A DNA stretch of 64,000 nucleotides from Wuchereria bancrofti (Eukaryota; Nematoda; Chromadorea; Rhabditida; Onchocercidae), in the NCBI GenBank assembly GCA_005281725.1, contig SSBO01000009.1, positions 926,127 to 990,126 on the forward strand, in the 5' to 3' direction. Each line of letters begins with the position of its first letter. Position 1 is the stretch's first letter. The position numbers and the translations under genes are program-made. The notes beneath the pieces were generated by a model, which saw nothing but the letters and a program-made list of their open reading frames with translations, had not been told where the DNA came from and did no database searches. Positions 36,035-49,000 of this stretch are shown here, in pieces.

Positions 36035-39000
36035 TTTGATAACCACAAAAATGATCTGATTATGAAGCAATGATATCAATTTTCTTTGCATTTGAAAATA
36101 GCGATTAGAAGAAAAATGATAAGAAGGAGGTGCTTAGCTTTCTATTTCATCGTCTTTTACTTTCAAAAATTTTTTAATTCTAAGCTATTGCTGATAAGGC
36201 AAAAAAAAAAAAAAAGTGAACAAAGTGTTGCATCCAGAATTTAACCAACCTTTGAATGATTCAAATTGTGATAGCAATTTACTGTCTCGCGTTTTTTTTT
36301 TTTTTCATTTGTCATTTTGAACAGTGATCAGCTGTCATTAAATGAAAAAGCGCTTTTCTATGCATTAATTTTGCTTGTCAAAAAAGAAATCATTGATAAG
36401 AAAACAAGAAAAAAAAGTTGTGAAATTGTTTGCTTTAATTTAAATGAAAATTGTTCATTTTTTTGTGAAATATTTTCTTGCCACAAAAAAAAAAAGAGAA
36501 AACGGAAGAAAAATTCCCAAAATAACCACTGTTGTTGAACACTTTCAACGATTTTTTGACAAAATTTCATTTTGTCTTTATATTTTGTTTCATATTTGGT
36601 GTTTTATGTTTTATTCCTTCATTTTTAGTTTCATAATTTAATATAAAAATTAATTCTAATTGTGGAATAATCTTTCTCTTGGGACACTTTACTATTAGCT
36701 GTGACATTTTCTTGTTATGACATAATGGGACATCGAAATCTTCCGCACATATTTATGAATATTTTAAAAAATTTTCAGTATTTAGCAATTTATTGCTATA
36801 TGTTTGAGATATTAGCATAAAAAATGATCATATTCAAGTGGAATAATTTGGATTTAATTAAAGGAATTTTTAAAATTAAAGAAAACTTTCTTCACGTAGA
36901 AGCCAATTTCCCCGTTAGACAGATTTTTTTAAATTAGCCTAAATTTGACAAATTTCACTGTAAGCATTTGAAAAAAAAAAAGAAAAGACTTTTTATTTAA
37001 TAAACGATTATTATTATTTCATATGATTTACGCGTCTGACTCATAAAAGTTATCGTAATTTCGGGTAATTTCAGGTCATATAATGATAGCCAACACGGAA
37101 TAATGCATTCGAGAACAAAGCTCTTAACAATTTATAAGAATAATTCTTTAATACAGTTATACCAATAATTATCAGTGCTAAAAAAAAAACCAAACATTTT
37201 TTCAAATAATGGAAGATTTATTTATCAGGTTAAGTTAAGTTGAATAAATTGCAAAAAGAAAGTTGAAATTTTAAATACTAGGAAAATCTTATGATTATCA
37301 ATTATCTATTCCATTCATCAATGTAATTAAACATTTAATGAGATAAACGATTGATGAAAAAGAGAAGCTTATTTTGACAATAATAAAGTATCGTTAAGTT
37401 ATAATTCTGTTAACTTTGAGTGAGTGTAAATTTATGATTGTTATCAGAAAAGTTGAATTGAGAATCGTGAAGTGATAATTTAAATAAACTTTTTAACAGT
37501 TGAAAGTGAGAAGAAATGAATAATGGGGATTTCCAGAATTTTATCAATAGACAATATCATGTGAGATTCTCAGGATTTTATCAGCAGATTTATCAGCAGA
37601 TATCATACAAATTATGGTTTGAAAAAAAAAACCAAACATTTAAAATCCAATCTTTTTTCAGCGTAAAATTAAAATGATAACATAATCCGATGAAATGATA
37701 ACATAATCCGATGAAATGATAACATAATCCGATGAACTATTTTCAACCTTGTTAGCAAGGAAACAGTGTTATCAACGGATTATCATACATAAATATTATC
37801 AATGAGCTGTTTCATCTCACATCTGAAACCGATTAATATTTCATTTGTAAAATTTCGCAATCTATAAATTTACAAATTCTAGATGTTGAGAAACAAACAA
37901 ATGTCACGCAATCTTTGGACACCACAAATGTCCTAGCAAAAAAATTTTTTCAATCTTTCAAAATCAAATTATCACCGTCTTTGGAAACCAAAAAGGACTT
38001 TTGTCTAAAAAGCGCGGAAATTTAAAGGGAGAAAAAAAAATTCTCATCAAATTTAATTAGAATAAATGTGGAAAAATAACTAATAGCTGTAGCTTAAGCG
38101 ATTAGATAAAATCAATAAATTATCATTTTATCACTTGAATTGTATGTTATTGTGTATATTTTTATAACAACTTGAATTTTTAGCTTTCTTTTTTCATATG
38201 ACACAATAAGTACTACCACCACTACACTTAGAATTTGTTTGAATGATTTAATTAATGTTTCAATTTATAGTATTCGTTTCTTTTTTTTTCTTGTGGCAAA
38301 ATTTAGAAATTACGAGGATAAACAGTAATGAATACGGAATCATTTTAAAGTTAGTATAGAATATATGAAGTAATTATCTATAATTCATTTTCGTCAAATA
38401 AGTTTTTTTTTTTTTAAATAAACAGTTACGGTTCATTATGATTGTGTTTGTGTAGCATTTCACACGTGAATTCATGTAAAGTAGCATTTCCATTTTATTT
38501 CATTTCTAAATTAAAAATGAAAAATTTTTACCAAATTTATTTAAAACCCAAAAAACAACAGCTGTCAACAAAGGTAATAATTTAATAATCACTTACAAAA
38601 TATAAAACTTTGTTTTTTTTTTAAGTACAAAACACCTACAAAAATGGATTCAAATTTTACGAATTATATTGTGCAACAATGAGAAGTTAGTTAAAAATGA
38701 ATTTTATCCATATGCTTAAATTTTGCTGGATTTTAATGTTCAATGAAAGATACAGTTGTGTCATTTTTTGTTTCTGTGCATATTTTGTGAATCATAATAA
38801 GAATTAACAATACATTAATTAATTATTAGGCAGTGAATTAAGAAAGATATAATTGCGCAATTATTACAAGATGCGCCAAATGAATAACACCAAATGAAAA
38901 ATAATTTAACAATGAAATGAATACAAACCAATTTGTAAAATTATATGATATGTTAACTACTCAACTTGTTAAATAATAAATAGTTTATAGCTTATCTTAA

Positions 39001-40035
39001 TCATTTTCTCTTCATTTTCATCCTAACCTTTCGCGCAGAAAACCTGAAATCTTTAAAAGTTTTCCTTCCCCATATTCATTTTTCAAGAGGTAATTTATAA
39101 AATTTCTTAACTGAATCAAATTTCGTTTATTAATTCACCTATATCTTCGGAAAAATTTTTTTTACTTAAGCACAAAATTTGTCGTTTAAATGAATAAATG
39201 CTTTGAAAAAAAAAATTTGCCCAGCATATTTAAGCTTAAATTACAAATATTGCATGAATTTTTTTTTCTTTACTGATAATACTTTATTATGGAAGGAAAA
39301 CAATTTTATGCAAACTAAATTTAAATCGGGAAATTAGTAATAAACAATTCTGATAAATATGATACAAATTAATAAAAAGAAAAGAACTAACAATTAAGAG
39401 AATAAAGATAAAACATTTAAAAGTTCAATTTCAAAATAAAATTGCAAATTGGCTAACGATAGCATAATTATGACGCAAGATGCAAATTGTTACGCACCAT
39501 TTGTCATTTTGTCAACCAATATCCAAACCATATATCATCTTCGTTTGTTTTAGAATGAAAAATTTTCCCGACAAAAACTTTTTAGCGTCAAAAGAAATGA
39601 TCAATAGTTTGTTGCAATTTCATCGTAATTTAGCTTCGTGGATAGAATGTTATGCTTTTCCTGCATACTTTTAATAAATAAATAAATAAATAAAAAAGAA
39701 CAAAAACAAAAAAAATACCAATACAGCCAAGAATGTAATAAAATATTTATTTCTTTACTAATACTTTCAATTGTTTATTAATGTATTCTAGAAATATTAC
39801 TATTATCACTGTTAAAATCTTTGCAAATTATTGAATTATTAAAACAATAACAATCGTTATTTGTTCAGTATCTACTGAATTCTGCATTGTCATTCTACGA
39901 TCATAGATATTTCATAACGCATTTCACAGACATTCCTGTATTTCAGAGCTTAGATTTTTTCGTTTTTGTATTTGTTTAAAATCTTGATAAAATTTGTAAA
40001 CTATCATGTTTTTTCATGATAGTATTTCTTGTGTG
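36035..40035. other. 4-kb intergenic region, no confirmed gene
   Basis: Upstream of the mucin-like gene on the minus strand. I see T and A homopolymers, a perfect 21-bp triplicate at 37672-37734 and scattered short frames. The 64-residue plus frame at 39480-39674 (ending KNFPDKNFLASKEMINSLL and onward to a stop) has fairly ordinary codons but no motif and no clear acceptor, so I do not call it a gene. Confidence 0.45.
37672..37734. repeat. 21-bp tandem repeat, 3 perfect copies
   Basis: The unit aaatgataacataatccgat plus g is repeated three times without change. It is non-coding. Confidence 0.9.
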
Positions 40036-40873
40036 TTAGCGGCTCCTCTCTGCTAACAAAGAATTTGCACAGTTCTCACATTGAGGATGAGATTCATGCG
40101 TTTGCTTGTAACTGCGAAATGATGAGTCATGGTCGAGTGTTTGTTCACAATCGGGCACTTTGCATTCATAAATAAATGAATGGTTGATCGTGTGCTTTCT
40201 TATGTTTTGTATATTTGCCGTAATTTTTCGTGATCATAGTACATTTAGGATAATAACATTCACAGTTTCGTTTGTCTTAAAAAAGAAAAACTCTTATATG
40301 GTGTACATTAATTGATATTTGATTTGTTAATTAAGTCAATCAAAGTGAAGTTATAAAAATACCAATGTCACAAAATAATATTATTATTTCAAATAACTTA
40401 TCATTTGCATATATTTGAAGCAAAAAAGAAAAAATGTAACTGCAAATTTTCCATTGTAAAAAGAAATTTTAGTTTTTTTTTTTCTTCAGTTCTTCATTGT
40501 TTGTATTCCTAATTTCAAATAATCAAGTAATAGCAAAAAAAAAACCTTTTAAATTTGAAAAAAAAAGATAAATAAATTATTAGAGCATTAGTAGTTTACT
40601 ATGTGCTAACTACTTAATCGTTTATTATATATACAAAATAAACTGAGAAAAATATGGCAAAATTATTAAAATTTTTATTGCTTCATTAATGTGTTTAAAA
40701 TTTTGCTAAATTTGTAAAAACTAACATTGTTCTGTGTCCTTGCAATGAATTCTATGTCTTTGGAACACAGATCTACTGCTAAAGGATTTACCACAATTTC
40801 CACACTGTGATTTAAATTCATGTCTGTTGTTGAAATTTTTGCCGAAAACAACCAATGGTAATATATGAAGTGA
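40036..40873 (-). pseudogene. degraded C2H2 zinc-finger gene (two exons)
   Basis: Minus-strand exon 40873-40726 (its 5' edge is unclear; an in-frame stop lies just upstream) contains QCGNCGKSFSSRSVFQRH. It ends at CAA T|GTTAGT in phase 1. Exon 40275-40036 follows after TTTTAAG in the matching phase and holds a TFIIIA-like finger, CYYPKC then x12 then HKKAH. After HDQPFIY a tandem ATTT duplication (ATTTATTT near 40168-40175) shifts the frame into a stop. Past it, the other frame continues ECKVPDC with Tyr in place of the first finger His, then QCENC and a stop. Clear fingers together with a frameshift, a lost ligand and a truncated third finger argue for a pseudogene. A sequencing error at ATTTATTT is the alternative. 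No partner or target can be inferred. Confidence 0.6.
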
Positions 40874-41559
40874 ATATTATTAATATAAAAGAATGAGAAT
40901 TAGTACAATTCTAATAAATAAATAAATAAATAAATAAAATAAATAACAGTTACAAGTCATAAATTCATACAATAATTTGTTCACTTTCCTTTTCTAATTT
41001 TCATTTATCAATGCCTTCCTTATTTGCTAGTTCTTTTTTTTTTCGTATCTTTAATAATATATTTGTAAATAAGTGAGAAAAAAAACAAATTTTATTCAAA
41101 TATTTCACAATGATCGATGTCACTGAATTCATACTAAATGAAGAAAATTTATAAGCAACAAAATTTGATGATTTATCACAATCAGATCAAAAGTAAAAGC
41201 TTTAAAATGAATCCGAATGAAATAATTCAAATCATTTCAACAGTTAAATAAATACATCTCAAAAATGCATACTTTTGAATTAAAAAATTGTGGATCAAAT
41301 ATTTTGAAATATTTCGGATATTTGAAATATAATTGCAAATATTTCAAACTAAAAAATTTTTTGTCAATCAAATTCGCATACTTTTTTATTGAATTTATGA
41401 AATTCCATTACTGCTGTCATTTAACTGCAAATAAAAGCAACAGAAAACAAAAAAAAAAAATCAATTGATGTGAACTAATACATATATGCATGTTGCATGT
41501 TTTTTTACCTGTGAAAAAATGAAAGATATGTGAATCGCGAAATTTTTATTTTCTTTTAT

Positions 41560-42260
41560 TTTCATATTTAAGCCTTCTGAATTGTAGTCTGACAGCAAAC
41601 TTTTAATTTAAAAATTCGAAAGTGCACCGGATTCAAAATACTCATCCTTTCTAAACGTACGTACTATGGCATATTTTAAATGATATGGATAAATGCGTCG
41701 AACTAATCTAAAGTGATAAAGTAAATCAATCCGACATATAATCAATCCGACATATGTAATCACGTACGCTTCTCATAGAATTAAACTGTCGAATCATTTT
41801 GCATACGTTTGTAACAGTTTATACACGGAAAGTAAAGTTCTACTACATGAATTGTGTTTAATATTACGATGAATTCTCACGTCTGAAACATGCGTGGAGG
41901 TTAGTCGTACGCTTACTTATCGGGAAGATTCCGATACGGACCCCACACGCACTCACCGTAATCCAAATCAAATACTCTAACTCGAACCAGGTTTCGACAA
42001 ATGTCGAGTTGTAACCCTGACTGTCGCGCAATGACAACTTCTGTCTCTATCATGGCTAAGAGGGCTTTCATATGGGTGTATTTCTTGTGAAAGACTGACT
42101 GTAAAGGGCAATGGCAAAGTATCAGGGAAATCTCGACGAGCAGTTTAAATTCGGTCAAATTACGGATATAATATACGGGACCATTTATCGTGTAAGCACT
42201 CCGGTTTAGACGGTTTTTACCGTTATGCGATCCGGTTTAGTGGAAGTGGAAACTTCTGGT
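41560..42260 (-). other. composition island with an unassigned 81-codon frame
   Basis: This stretch is visibly less AT-rich than its surroundings (cgtacgtacg, cggaccccacacgcactcac, ccggtttagacgg). A minus frame at 42158-41913 reads MTEFKLLVEISLILCHCPLQ and ends GECVWGPYRNLPDK. I recognise no domain and see no splice sites at its ends. It could be a transposon remnant, an exon of an unrecognised gene or the vps-54 upstream region. Confidence 0.3.
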
Positions 42261-42967
42261 TATTTCTGTTAATTTGTTAGTATTTCTTCATTGATCGTAT
42301 TGTCTGCAACTGATTTCAATCAATTGCTATCAAACGAATTTAGTGTGAAATTGAATGGCATTCGTCGGTTCATACTAGAATGACAGAAATTTGTTATTGG
42401 CTAACATAATTCAGGAAGACATTCACTTCTTTGCACTGCAAATTAATTAATTAAATTCGACAATCAATGTTTTTCTATGCTAATTGCTCCTTCTAATTTC
42501 ATAATTTTCTGTCGTAACTGTTTCGTTATTCGTTGCCTACCGTGAATAGTTTGTATTTATTTATTAATTTATTATTACTAATTTTCTTGGATGTGTTAGT
42601 TCTCTATAAATATTTCTGACATTTTTTTTTTTGCATTTACTCTATTCAAGTACCATGCTTGTAGCACTGAGTAATTCAGTTTCAAAATTCAAAAGTGATA
42701 TTTGTTATCAAGTTAAATTTTACATGTTTAGTAAGTTCTACATGAATTTCAAAAATGGTACTTAGTAGAGTCTTACTTAATATTGAGTAGAAATAAGGAT
42801 AATAAAAGTAATTGACAGAAATCAGAATTGAATGGTAATTTTACTTGACGAATTTATTTAACCAGATAATTGTAATGTAGTAAAGCGTTTGTTGTTAAAT
42901 TCATATGTGTTGAATAGATTAATATTCTACCGAAATCTGATATGTAATCGATATTTCTTAATATTCC

Positions 42968-43038
42968 AGGAATTTTAATGAAAATTAAACAACGAAAAGA
43001 ATTAATCCGAATTAGAATTGATATACAAAGTGCTTCCA
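42968..43038 (+). promoter_or_regulatory. trans-splice-type acceptor and 5' leader of vps-54
   Basis: TATTCCAG ends at 42969 and is followed by 69 nt to the ATG at 43039, with no upstream exon seen. This is the usual look of a spliced-leader addition site in nematodes. An out-of-frame ATG lies inside the leader (near 42979) and could act as a small upstream frame overlapping the start. Confidence 0.55.
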
Positions 43039-46000
43039 ATGTCTGTTACCCGAATAGCATATGATAGCTATGAAGATGACGACTATCGACGTAATGTTGA
43101 ATATCCGCGACAATGTGATTTATGCACTCGAGATGTGAAGAAACTTTCTAATCGTTTTGAATTTGCTCAACATTTGCGTGCTGTACATTGTACCAGAGAA
43201 GGTGGATCGTTTATTTGTCGGTATGTGTTCGCATTTTTACTTTCCGGAAACAATCAAGATTTAAATGAATATTTGGTTTTTCGATTATATGCATTTTGGA
43301 TGTTTGTTTATGCCGGACACAACAATCGATATCAGAGTTAAAGCTGTTAATTCATTCCATTTATGCATTCATTTGCTTAAGTTTAACCGAATTGATCGAT
43401 ATTCATTCGATGTGCCTTTATTTTGACATAATAGTTGAATCATGAAGTAACTGATATGCTTTCAGTTATGGACCAAATGGAGTTTGTCAAACATTACCCT
43501 TGGAAGGTGTTTCTGATCGCGATTATGAAGCTCATATCCGGAAATGTCATGCCAGTTTTGGTAAGTTATTTTATTGTTCTTTTTAAATTAACTTAGGATT
43601 TTAACACTAGTTACATTGTTTATTCCTTATTAAAGAAGTGATACACTTAAAGTCGTTTGTATAATTTGCACCATTTAAAATTGTGAAGTAGCATGATATG
43701 TTCTAGGTAATTATGCATTCTTTTCCTTGTGTCTTAATTAAAAGTAGGACTCATTTGGGAACCAAATATTTTGATTTAATGCATACATAATTTAATATAC
43801 TAATTGCTTTTTTTCATTTGTTTTTAATTTTAGTCTTTGATAAGCAGACGGATGGGAAAAAAACGCGCTCTTCCTCGAATGCAGTGTTCACCATTCAAAG
43901 GTATGATATAATCACATAGAAAGATTTTAAAGAAATCAAAAGGGCAGTTGTGAAAAAAAAAGGATGTTTTTACTATATGATTGATAATTAACACGGATCT
44001 TATAAAGCATATACAATATTTCCATTGGGAATAATGAATGACTAAAAAACTGGTAAACAAATATGGAAATATACTAAATAAAAGGTTAAACGGACAGAAA
44101 ATAATATTATTCAGAACCAAATTTGTCTTCATATTTTTCTTATGTTCGGAGAAAGATTTGCTGAAAAATGAATATCATCAAAATTTCTAGGCTAATTTAA
44201 ATACTTGTTGTGTGAAAGTAACATTAATTATTACCGGGCAAGATATATTCAGTGAAGTTTGGATTTATTCGTGACTGCGTTTACGGTTCTATAAAATCGG
44301 ATGGGCTAAACTATGATTGATTCAAATCGACTTAGGGTAAATAATTTGATGATATATGCTATAGATTTCTTTTAGGAAGCATATATATATAGCCAGCAGT
44401 TTTTAGTCTGTCATGTTAAGAAAAATTTTCGCTTTTTTTGAATTAATCTTGAATTTTCTTGAAATAAAATTATTTAAATGAATTAAGAATAGAGGGTAGA
44501 AATAAGTTGCAACTAATTAGCAGATAATAATGGGTTTACATATATTTTAGGATTTTTTTCTCAAGAGCATTTCAAAACTTGCGGATTATTTGCTACAAAT
44601 TTCTTTTGGGTAGCATATATATTATATAGTTATATAGCTAACAGTTCTTCGGCGGAGTGAATTGAATGGTTGCTTCAGTTCCAGTTTTTCAGTCGTGAAC
44701 GCTTCTTTTTGATTGTTGTGGTTAGGAAAGTGTATAGATAAGTGCCACCCTAAATGAAATTGAATAAAATTTCGAAATTTGAGATGAAATTTAATATTTA
44801 CTAGATATTTTGCACATATACCTGTATTAGACTAAGAATTGAAAGTCCAAGCCATGCTCCCATTGATCCACCAAGTGCTGCGATGAATGTTGGCATTGAC
44901 CAGACCCAGTATTGACTTAAAGTGAGGTATTCAAATGAACCCCAGTTTAAATTAATTGTGGTGAAGTCTAAAAGTAAGTTGTAATAGTGAAAAGTCTGAA
45001 AATAAGTTATAGTAGTCATTTTTGTTTATTTTAAACTTACCACGATGAAACATTTTGCCGTGCTGTACGTGATATAATTCTTAATTTCATTTTATCACTT
45101 AGATGAACAAAATTTGTTTTAATTTTTACTCAAAATCAATCATTTTTGTTTATTTTAAACTTACCACGATGAAACATTTTGCCGTGCTGTACGTGACTTA
45201 CTTCATAAGTGATTTGATCACAAGAACGATAACACTTTCGGGTGCATTGCTGGTCCGAATATGTAATATTCTGAACACTAAATTGAAATTATTAAATTCT
45301 TGTGCATTTGTGATGCTTTTTTTTCTTGCTTTTTTCTATTTCTATTTTTGTTTTTTTTTTCTGTTTCTGTTTTTTTTTCTTTTTGCTTATTTTTTATTGC
45401 TTGCTACTAAAGCTTCCAAAAAGAAAATTAAAAGGCAGCAAAAAAAAAGAGTCAACTAATTATTTGTTTAAAGTTTGGTTAGATTTTTTATTTAGAAATT
45501 GACATCAAAAAAAATGGATTTGCAATTAATACAGAAGGGAGATTCATGATTTTAAAGTAAGATTATTATAAGTAAGATTTTGAAAAAAGGATTTAAGACT
45601 TTAAAGTAACCATGGGTTATCAGAACGGAAATCTTACCAAATGCATTTAAATTTTTTTTTAAAAAAAAATGCGCTTAAAATATTGACATTTATTCGCAAG
45701 AATCTGCTTTAATTTTAATGATTTCGGTGATATTTTTAAGAATACCTACTCGATTTCGCATTTTTCATAATTACAGATTGGAAATTTGTTGTATTCATTC
45801 TCATTTCTTGTAAGATAACTTAAAGTAGGTGGTGTGCATTTGCACATATCCTGAAAAATATAGGTTATATTTTGTCGCTATAAATTCCTGTCGAAATATC
45901 TGTTGACAACAAATGTCTAATTTGTTAACTAAAATCGAATTTGAGCAATTTCATGTTAAGAATTTGTAATTGACAACAAAACTTTATTTTTAGTTAGAAA

Positions 46001-49000
46001 AATTTAAAAAAAAAAACACTACTTTTATTATCTTACTAATGTTTCAAGAATTATAGTTTTATTGTCACCCTGATCATTTCCATGCGACATCTTGATCGAC
46101 AATCAAATTCACTTTCTTCTTTTTTCTTAACATTACGACATGCTGTACCATTCTCATCATTTTCAAGCATTACATATCTTGCTCGTACGTCAACTGTTAC
46201 TTCATGTCGAATACCAAGACATAACTTAAAATTAGTTCTATCTTTAAATCTGGTCGATTCAAGTAAATCATCCATAGATCGAAATATATTTTTTCCTAGA
46301 TATACATTCATGACATTAAAGAAAATTAGTAAAGGCAAAAAATAAAAAATAAATAAATAGTAAAGTAAATTTTTTAATCTATAAAAAATTTAATATATAC
46401 ATCATCATTAAATCCATCTCGTGCACGACCTTGACCTTCCATAAAACGTGAAAGTGAACTGGGTCGTCCATGAAAATCAACAGACATACAGGCAACATTA
46501 AAGTTTTCCAGGTTATCAGTATTGTGTGATAATAGCATTGTAAAGAAATTTCCCTGTGAATAGATAAACTAAATGATAATAATTTGATTTGAATCATTTT
46601 TTTTTTCTTACCTAAAATTTACTTTGAAATCTGAAGTTAAAATTTTGTATAATTATGTAGAAGAATCATAAATTTTTTTGCATTATATTTGATATTTTCA
46701 TACTTAATGTTTACATAGATAATTATTACTCTTAACATTAAAAATCTGTCATAAGTACTACTATAATATTTCATATCACAAATTTTATCCCATCTTAATT
46801 TTATTATTACTATTATTTATTATTGTTATATTAGATTTTACTGACAAATATTTCAATTAGAGATGATAAAATTTCTAGTTTAGCATTGATAATATTCAAT
46901 TTCATCTGCTCAATGTATTTTTATTATCATTACTGCATTATCTTTGTATTAGTTTGAGAAGATGATAAAAGAGAAATCGAACTTAAAACCTGATCTTTTA
47001 TTTCGAAATAATTGTCTCTATCAAACCATGGTTGAAAACAGAATTGCATTGTTGAAATCCATGAAGTTCGAAATTTGGTCTTAATTTTAAGGCTTTCATT
47101 AAATGTTGTCCGTTGAAATCGTCGTAGTGAGTATTTTATAGTTTCCAAACCAACTTTTTGTGTTAATTCTTCGAATGTTACACCACGATGCTTAATTTCA
47201 TTTAACCAAGCCTACAACTTGTCTACAATTACTCTCTGTGATATATCAATTCTTAATCAACAAAGGATTGGCTTAAATTGAAGTCAGAACTTTAGCTAAT
47301 TTGTTTTTTATTTATTTCTATTCGAAATTTGGTTTTAATTTTTAGGCTTTCATTAAATATCATCCGTTGAAGTCATCTTTTTTTTCTAGCTGAAATCTTG
47401 ATTTAAATTTATGATTGAGTTTAAAAAAAAAAAAAAAAAACTTCAGTAAGAATGATTTTCTGATACATTTTCAATTTAAAATATCAATTTACATTGTTAA
47501 TTTTGGAAATTATTTACTACATCAAATCGGTTATATTTACCTTTAATGCTACGGCAATTTAAATGGTTAAATGAGTAAATAACGAATTAAACTTTTTTGT
47601 TTGTTTTAATTAACTTTTTAATTAACCTTAATCATCGTTCGTTTAGTTTGAAGTTTTGGATGAGTGATAAAGAAATTAATGGATCGAGCAGATCCTTGCG
47701 CTGTTGTCTCTCGTTCCATACTATTCAGTGTTGCAATTACTTCATATGCTTCAAGAACTAGCCGATAATCCCAGGCTTCTTCGAGAAATTTTTCTCGAGA
47801 ATTTAATTTTTCGAGTTCTGTCTGAATAACGAAATGAAATTAATGATCTTTGTACTCATTGATCATTTAATCAGATGTAGTTTATTTGGATGGAATTTAT
47901 TTTTTGTAACTGAAAACATTGTCAGCTAAAAAGTGGAAAGTTAGTTTAACTATAAACTCAGAAGTTAGTTTTACTATAAACTTTTAATTTTTTTTTTTAT
48001 CTTGGAAGTAAAATGTGGTTTTTTTTTAAAAAAAAAAAAGAAAAATTTTCAACAAATTAATTTGAAGTAATATTGAACTTTTTCTTTTTCAGAAAAAGAT
48101 TCATTTATTGAGTTCTTATTTAATCCTTCTCTAAAACTTTATTACCTGTATTCTTCTATCCCATTCATCAACCAATTCTGAATTATTGAGAGGAAGATGA
48201 CTCCAAGCTTGTTGTTTTGACATACAAAATGTAATATTAGGCATATGCATTGATTCATTAAACATTATATTCATATTTGATTGTTTCGGATATTCCATAT
48301 ATTCTATCACCTAAATATATATTTAAATTTCATAAATTCTCTTCTCTTATTCTTTTCTCATATTTTATCTAATCGATTATTTAAGTTTTTCTGTTTCTTA
48401 TGCACCATAATCTTTCATAGGTAAGCTCTTAGATAAAATATGAGAAAAGCCTTCATAATTTTTAAATATAATAAATACTTCATAATTTTTTATAATCCTT
48501 CATATTCTTCATAATTTGAATATAATAAGATGGTTTATTAAATTAATGGAATAGGTCTAGATAAGAAGGATATTATTTTATCACAATTCAAAATGATGTT
48601 TTTATTTGCAAAATTTTGTATAAGTAATATAAGTAATTGTTTAATAATTTAATGTTTTTCAAAATATGATTAAAATGAAAGAAAACCAGCAGAGTGATGT
48701 CGCGAATAGTCATTACAGCCAGAAATGTGACAATAAACCAAAGACCCCATCGTCTCATTCGTTCACCCAAAAAGCATTCTTTCCAACTGTTTATTGTCAT
48801 TTTTGCAATCTTTTGATCCTGTGAACTGACAACAAAATCTCTAATTACAATAATAATTTATCAAAAAATTGAATAGTTAATTAGAATTTCATAAATACAT
48901 AATGTTTAAAGGTAAATTTAAATCTTCAAGAAGTTCTATGTATCCTATAGGATAACATTTGAAATTTCATTTTTAGGAAAAAAAAAACACATTGGCTGTC

